Assembly: GCF_002104455.1 (NCBI RefSeq)
Contig: NZ_NBOC01000001.1
Coordinates: forward strand, 124,001-188,000
DNA: 64,000 bases
Direction: 5' to 3'
Source of the DNA: Colwellia chukchiensis
Lineage (GTDB): Bacteria; Pseudomonadota; Gammaproteobacteria; Enterobacterales; Alteromonadaceae
Shown: positions 62,862 to 64,000 of the stretch, piece by piece
Position numbering within the stretch: the first letter of the stretch is position 1
How the letters are laid out: each line of letters opens with the position of its first letter
The notes under the pieces: generated by a model
What the model was told of the DNA's origin: nothing
The model's input: the letters and a program-made list of their open reading frames with translations, nothing else
The model's database searches: none
Program-made: the position numbers and the translations under genes

Positions 62862-64000
62862 TTACAGGCTGTTAACGGTATTGATGACGTTATCAACCGT
62901 AAAGCCAAAGTGCTCTAACAATACGTTACCTGGCGCTGACTCGCCAAAGGTGGTCATGCCAACGACTTTACCGTTAAAACCAACGTACTTGTACCAGAAG
63001 TCAGTATGCGCTGCTTCAATGGCAACACGCTTGGTAACGCTTGCTGGCAATACAGACTCTTTATAAGCCGCGTCTTGAGCATCAAAGATGTTTGTTGATG
63101 GCATAGATACCACACGCACCTTATCACCTAAACTTGCTGCTGCTTTTAACGCTAAAGATACTTCCGAGCCAGTGGCAATCAAAATCACTTCTGGTGTGCC
63201 AACGCTATCTTTTAAGATGTAAGCCCCTTTAGCAATATCCGCTACTTGTGTTGCAGTGCGACTAAGTGCAGGTAACCCTTGGCGTGAGAAAACTAGTGAG
63301 GTTGGCGCATTTTGGCGCTGCACGGCATTTTTCCACGCAACCGCAGACTCTGTAGCATCGGCAGGGCGCCAGGTCACCATATTCGGTGTGGTGCGTAAAT
63401 TAGTTAATTGCTCAATCGGTTGATGCGTTGGGCCATCTTCACCTTGACCAATTGAGTCATGGGTATAAACAAAAATGTTTTGAATGCCCATTAATGCTGA
63501 CATGCGCACTGCGTTGCGGGCGTATTCCATAAACATCATGAAAGTTGCACCATAGTTGATAAAACCGCCGTGCAACGAAATACCGTTCATGATGCCGCTC
63601 ATGCCAAATTCACGCACGCCGTAAAAAATGTAGTTACCGGCGGCGTCGTCTTGAATGCCTTTAGAGCCAGACCATAAGGTTAAGTTAGAGCCGGCTAAAT
63701 CGGCTGAGCCACCTAATAATTCAGGTAAAATCGCACCAAAAGCTTCAATGGTGTTTTGCGAGGCTTTACGGGAGGCAACATTTTCTGCTTTTGCTTGACA
63801 CTCGAGGATATAAGCATTGGCTTTTTCTTCAAACTCAGCGGGTAAATCACCCTTAAGTACACGTCTTTCATATTCTGCCGCTAGCTCAGGGTGCGCTGCT
63901 TGGTATGCGGCAAATTTTTCATCCCAATGGGTTTGTGCGGCACTGCCTTTTTCTTTTTGATCCCACTGTGCGTAAACATCAGCAGGCACTTCAAAGGGTG
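62862..64000 (-). CDS. tkt: Transketolase (C-terminal part)
   Basis: The gene runs off the right edge; about 379 residues of the C-terminal part are visible, with no start. The pyrimidine-binding domain motifs [40 protein letters not shown] and [23 protein letters not shown] are clear, followed by the C-terminal domain ending [17 protein letters not shown]. It needs thiamine diphosphate and moves two-carbon units in the pentose phosphate pathway, producing erythrose 4-phosphate. It lies upstream of epd on the same strand. Confidence 0.96.
   Translation of the reverse strand, partial: PFEVPADVYAQWDQKEKGSAAQTHWDEKFAAYQAAHPELAAEYERRVLKGDLPAEFEEKANAYILECQAKAENVASRKASQNTIEAFGAILPELLGGSADLAGSNLTLWSGSKGIQDDAAGNYIFYGVREFGMSGIMNGISLHGGFINYGATFMMFMEYARNAVRMSALMGIQNIFVYTHDSIGQGEDGPTHQPIEQLTNLRTTPNMVTWRPADATESAVAWKNAVQRQNAPTSLVFSRQGLPALSRTATQVADIAKGAYILKDSVGTPEVILIATGSEVSLALKAAASLGDKVRVVSMPSTNIFDAQDAAYKESVLPASVTKRVAIEAAHTDFWYKYVGFNGKVVGMTTFGESAPGNVLLEHFGFTVDNVINTVNSL

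Overview
The window reads as chromosomal DNA of a marine gammaproteobacterium of the Alteromonadales, most like Colwelliaceae (Colwellia/Thalassotalea group). This rests on moderate-to-low GC, Shewanella/Colwellia-type proteins (an SO_0444-type metal permease, split NrdJa/NrdJb, malate synthase G beside a long isocitrate lyase) and conserved gammaproteobacterial gene order (ffh/ypjD/corB, rpsP-rimM-trmD-rplS, tkt-epd-pgk-fba-mscS, aroF-tyrA). The lineage is inferred from proteins and synteny. I see no rRNA, tRNA, insertion sequence, prophage, integrase or CRISPR array. The window is a core chromosomal segment; what is unusual lies mainly in the spaces between genes.

Layout. 1-4.7 kb: end of a sodium-dependent transporter, a pseudouridine synthase with an NhaC-type antiporter, and gshA. 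4.7-6.4 kb: a lipoprotein transglycosylase between two informative gaps, one with an orphan minus-strand terminator (possible sRNA) and one with a cluster of DnaA boxes between convergent genes. 6.4-14.8 kb: corB, ypjD, a Cu/Zn permease, ffh, an EamA transporter and the rpsP-rimM-trmD-rplS operon. 15.3-17.9 kb: an unrecognised membrane protein plus a PEGA protein. 18.2-23.3 kb: acs, then aroF-tyrA preceded by TyrR-like boxes and a tyrosine-rich leader peptide. 23.3-34.7 kb: class II ribonucleotide reductase in two parts with an NrdR box, a PAS chemoreceptor, envelope proteins and an RND pump. 34.8-43.5 kb: pheA with a phenylalanine-rich leader peptide and terminator, a MAPEG protein, a penicillin acylase, a molybdenum hydroxylase with its cofactor enzyme, and a DUF2058 protein.

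43.6-47.3 kb is a redox block: glutaredoxin-like protein, MsrPQ, parvulin, OxyR. 47.4-49.6 kb is an ECF sigma factor with a membrane anti-sigma candidate and a periplasmic coiled-coil protein. 50.6-57.1 kb is a glyoxylate-shunt locus (glcB, lrgB, lrgA, a LysR regulator and divergent aceA); the same 15-bp dyad lies upstream of both shunt enzymes. 57.2-64.0 kb holds a DUF481 protein, mscS and the central carbon genes fba, pgk, epd and tkt (cut by the window end).

The strongest observations are regulatory. The two chorismate branches (aroF-tyrA and pheA) each carry their own leader peptide, rich in Tyr and Phe respectively. A shared operator candidate links aceA and glcB to the LysR gene between them. 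The msrP start site lies in a 13-bp perfect inverted repeat. A DnaA-box cluster sits where no promoter is expected. These calls come from reading the sequence by eye; no database search or folding calculation was possible.
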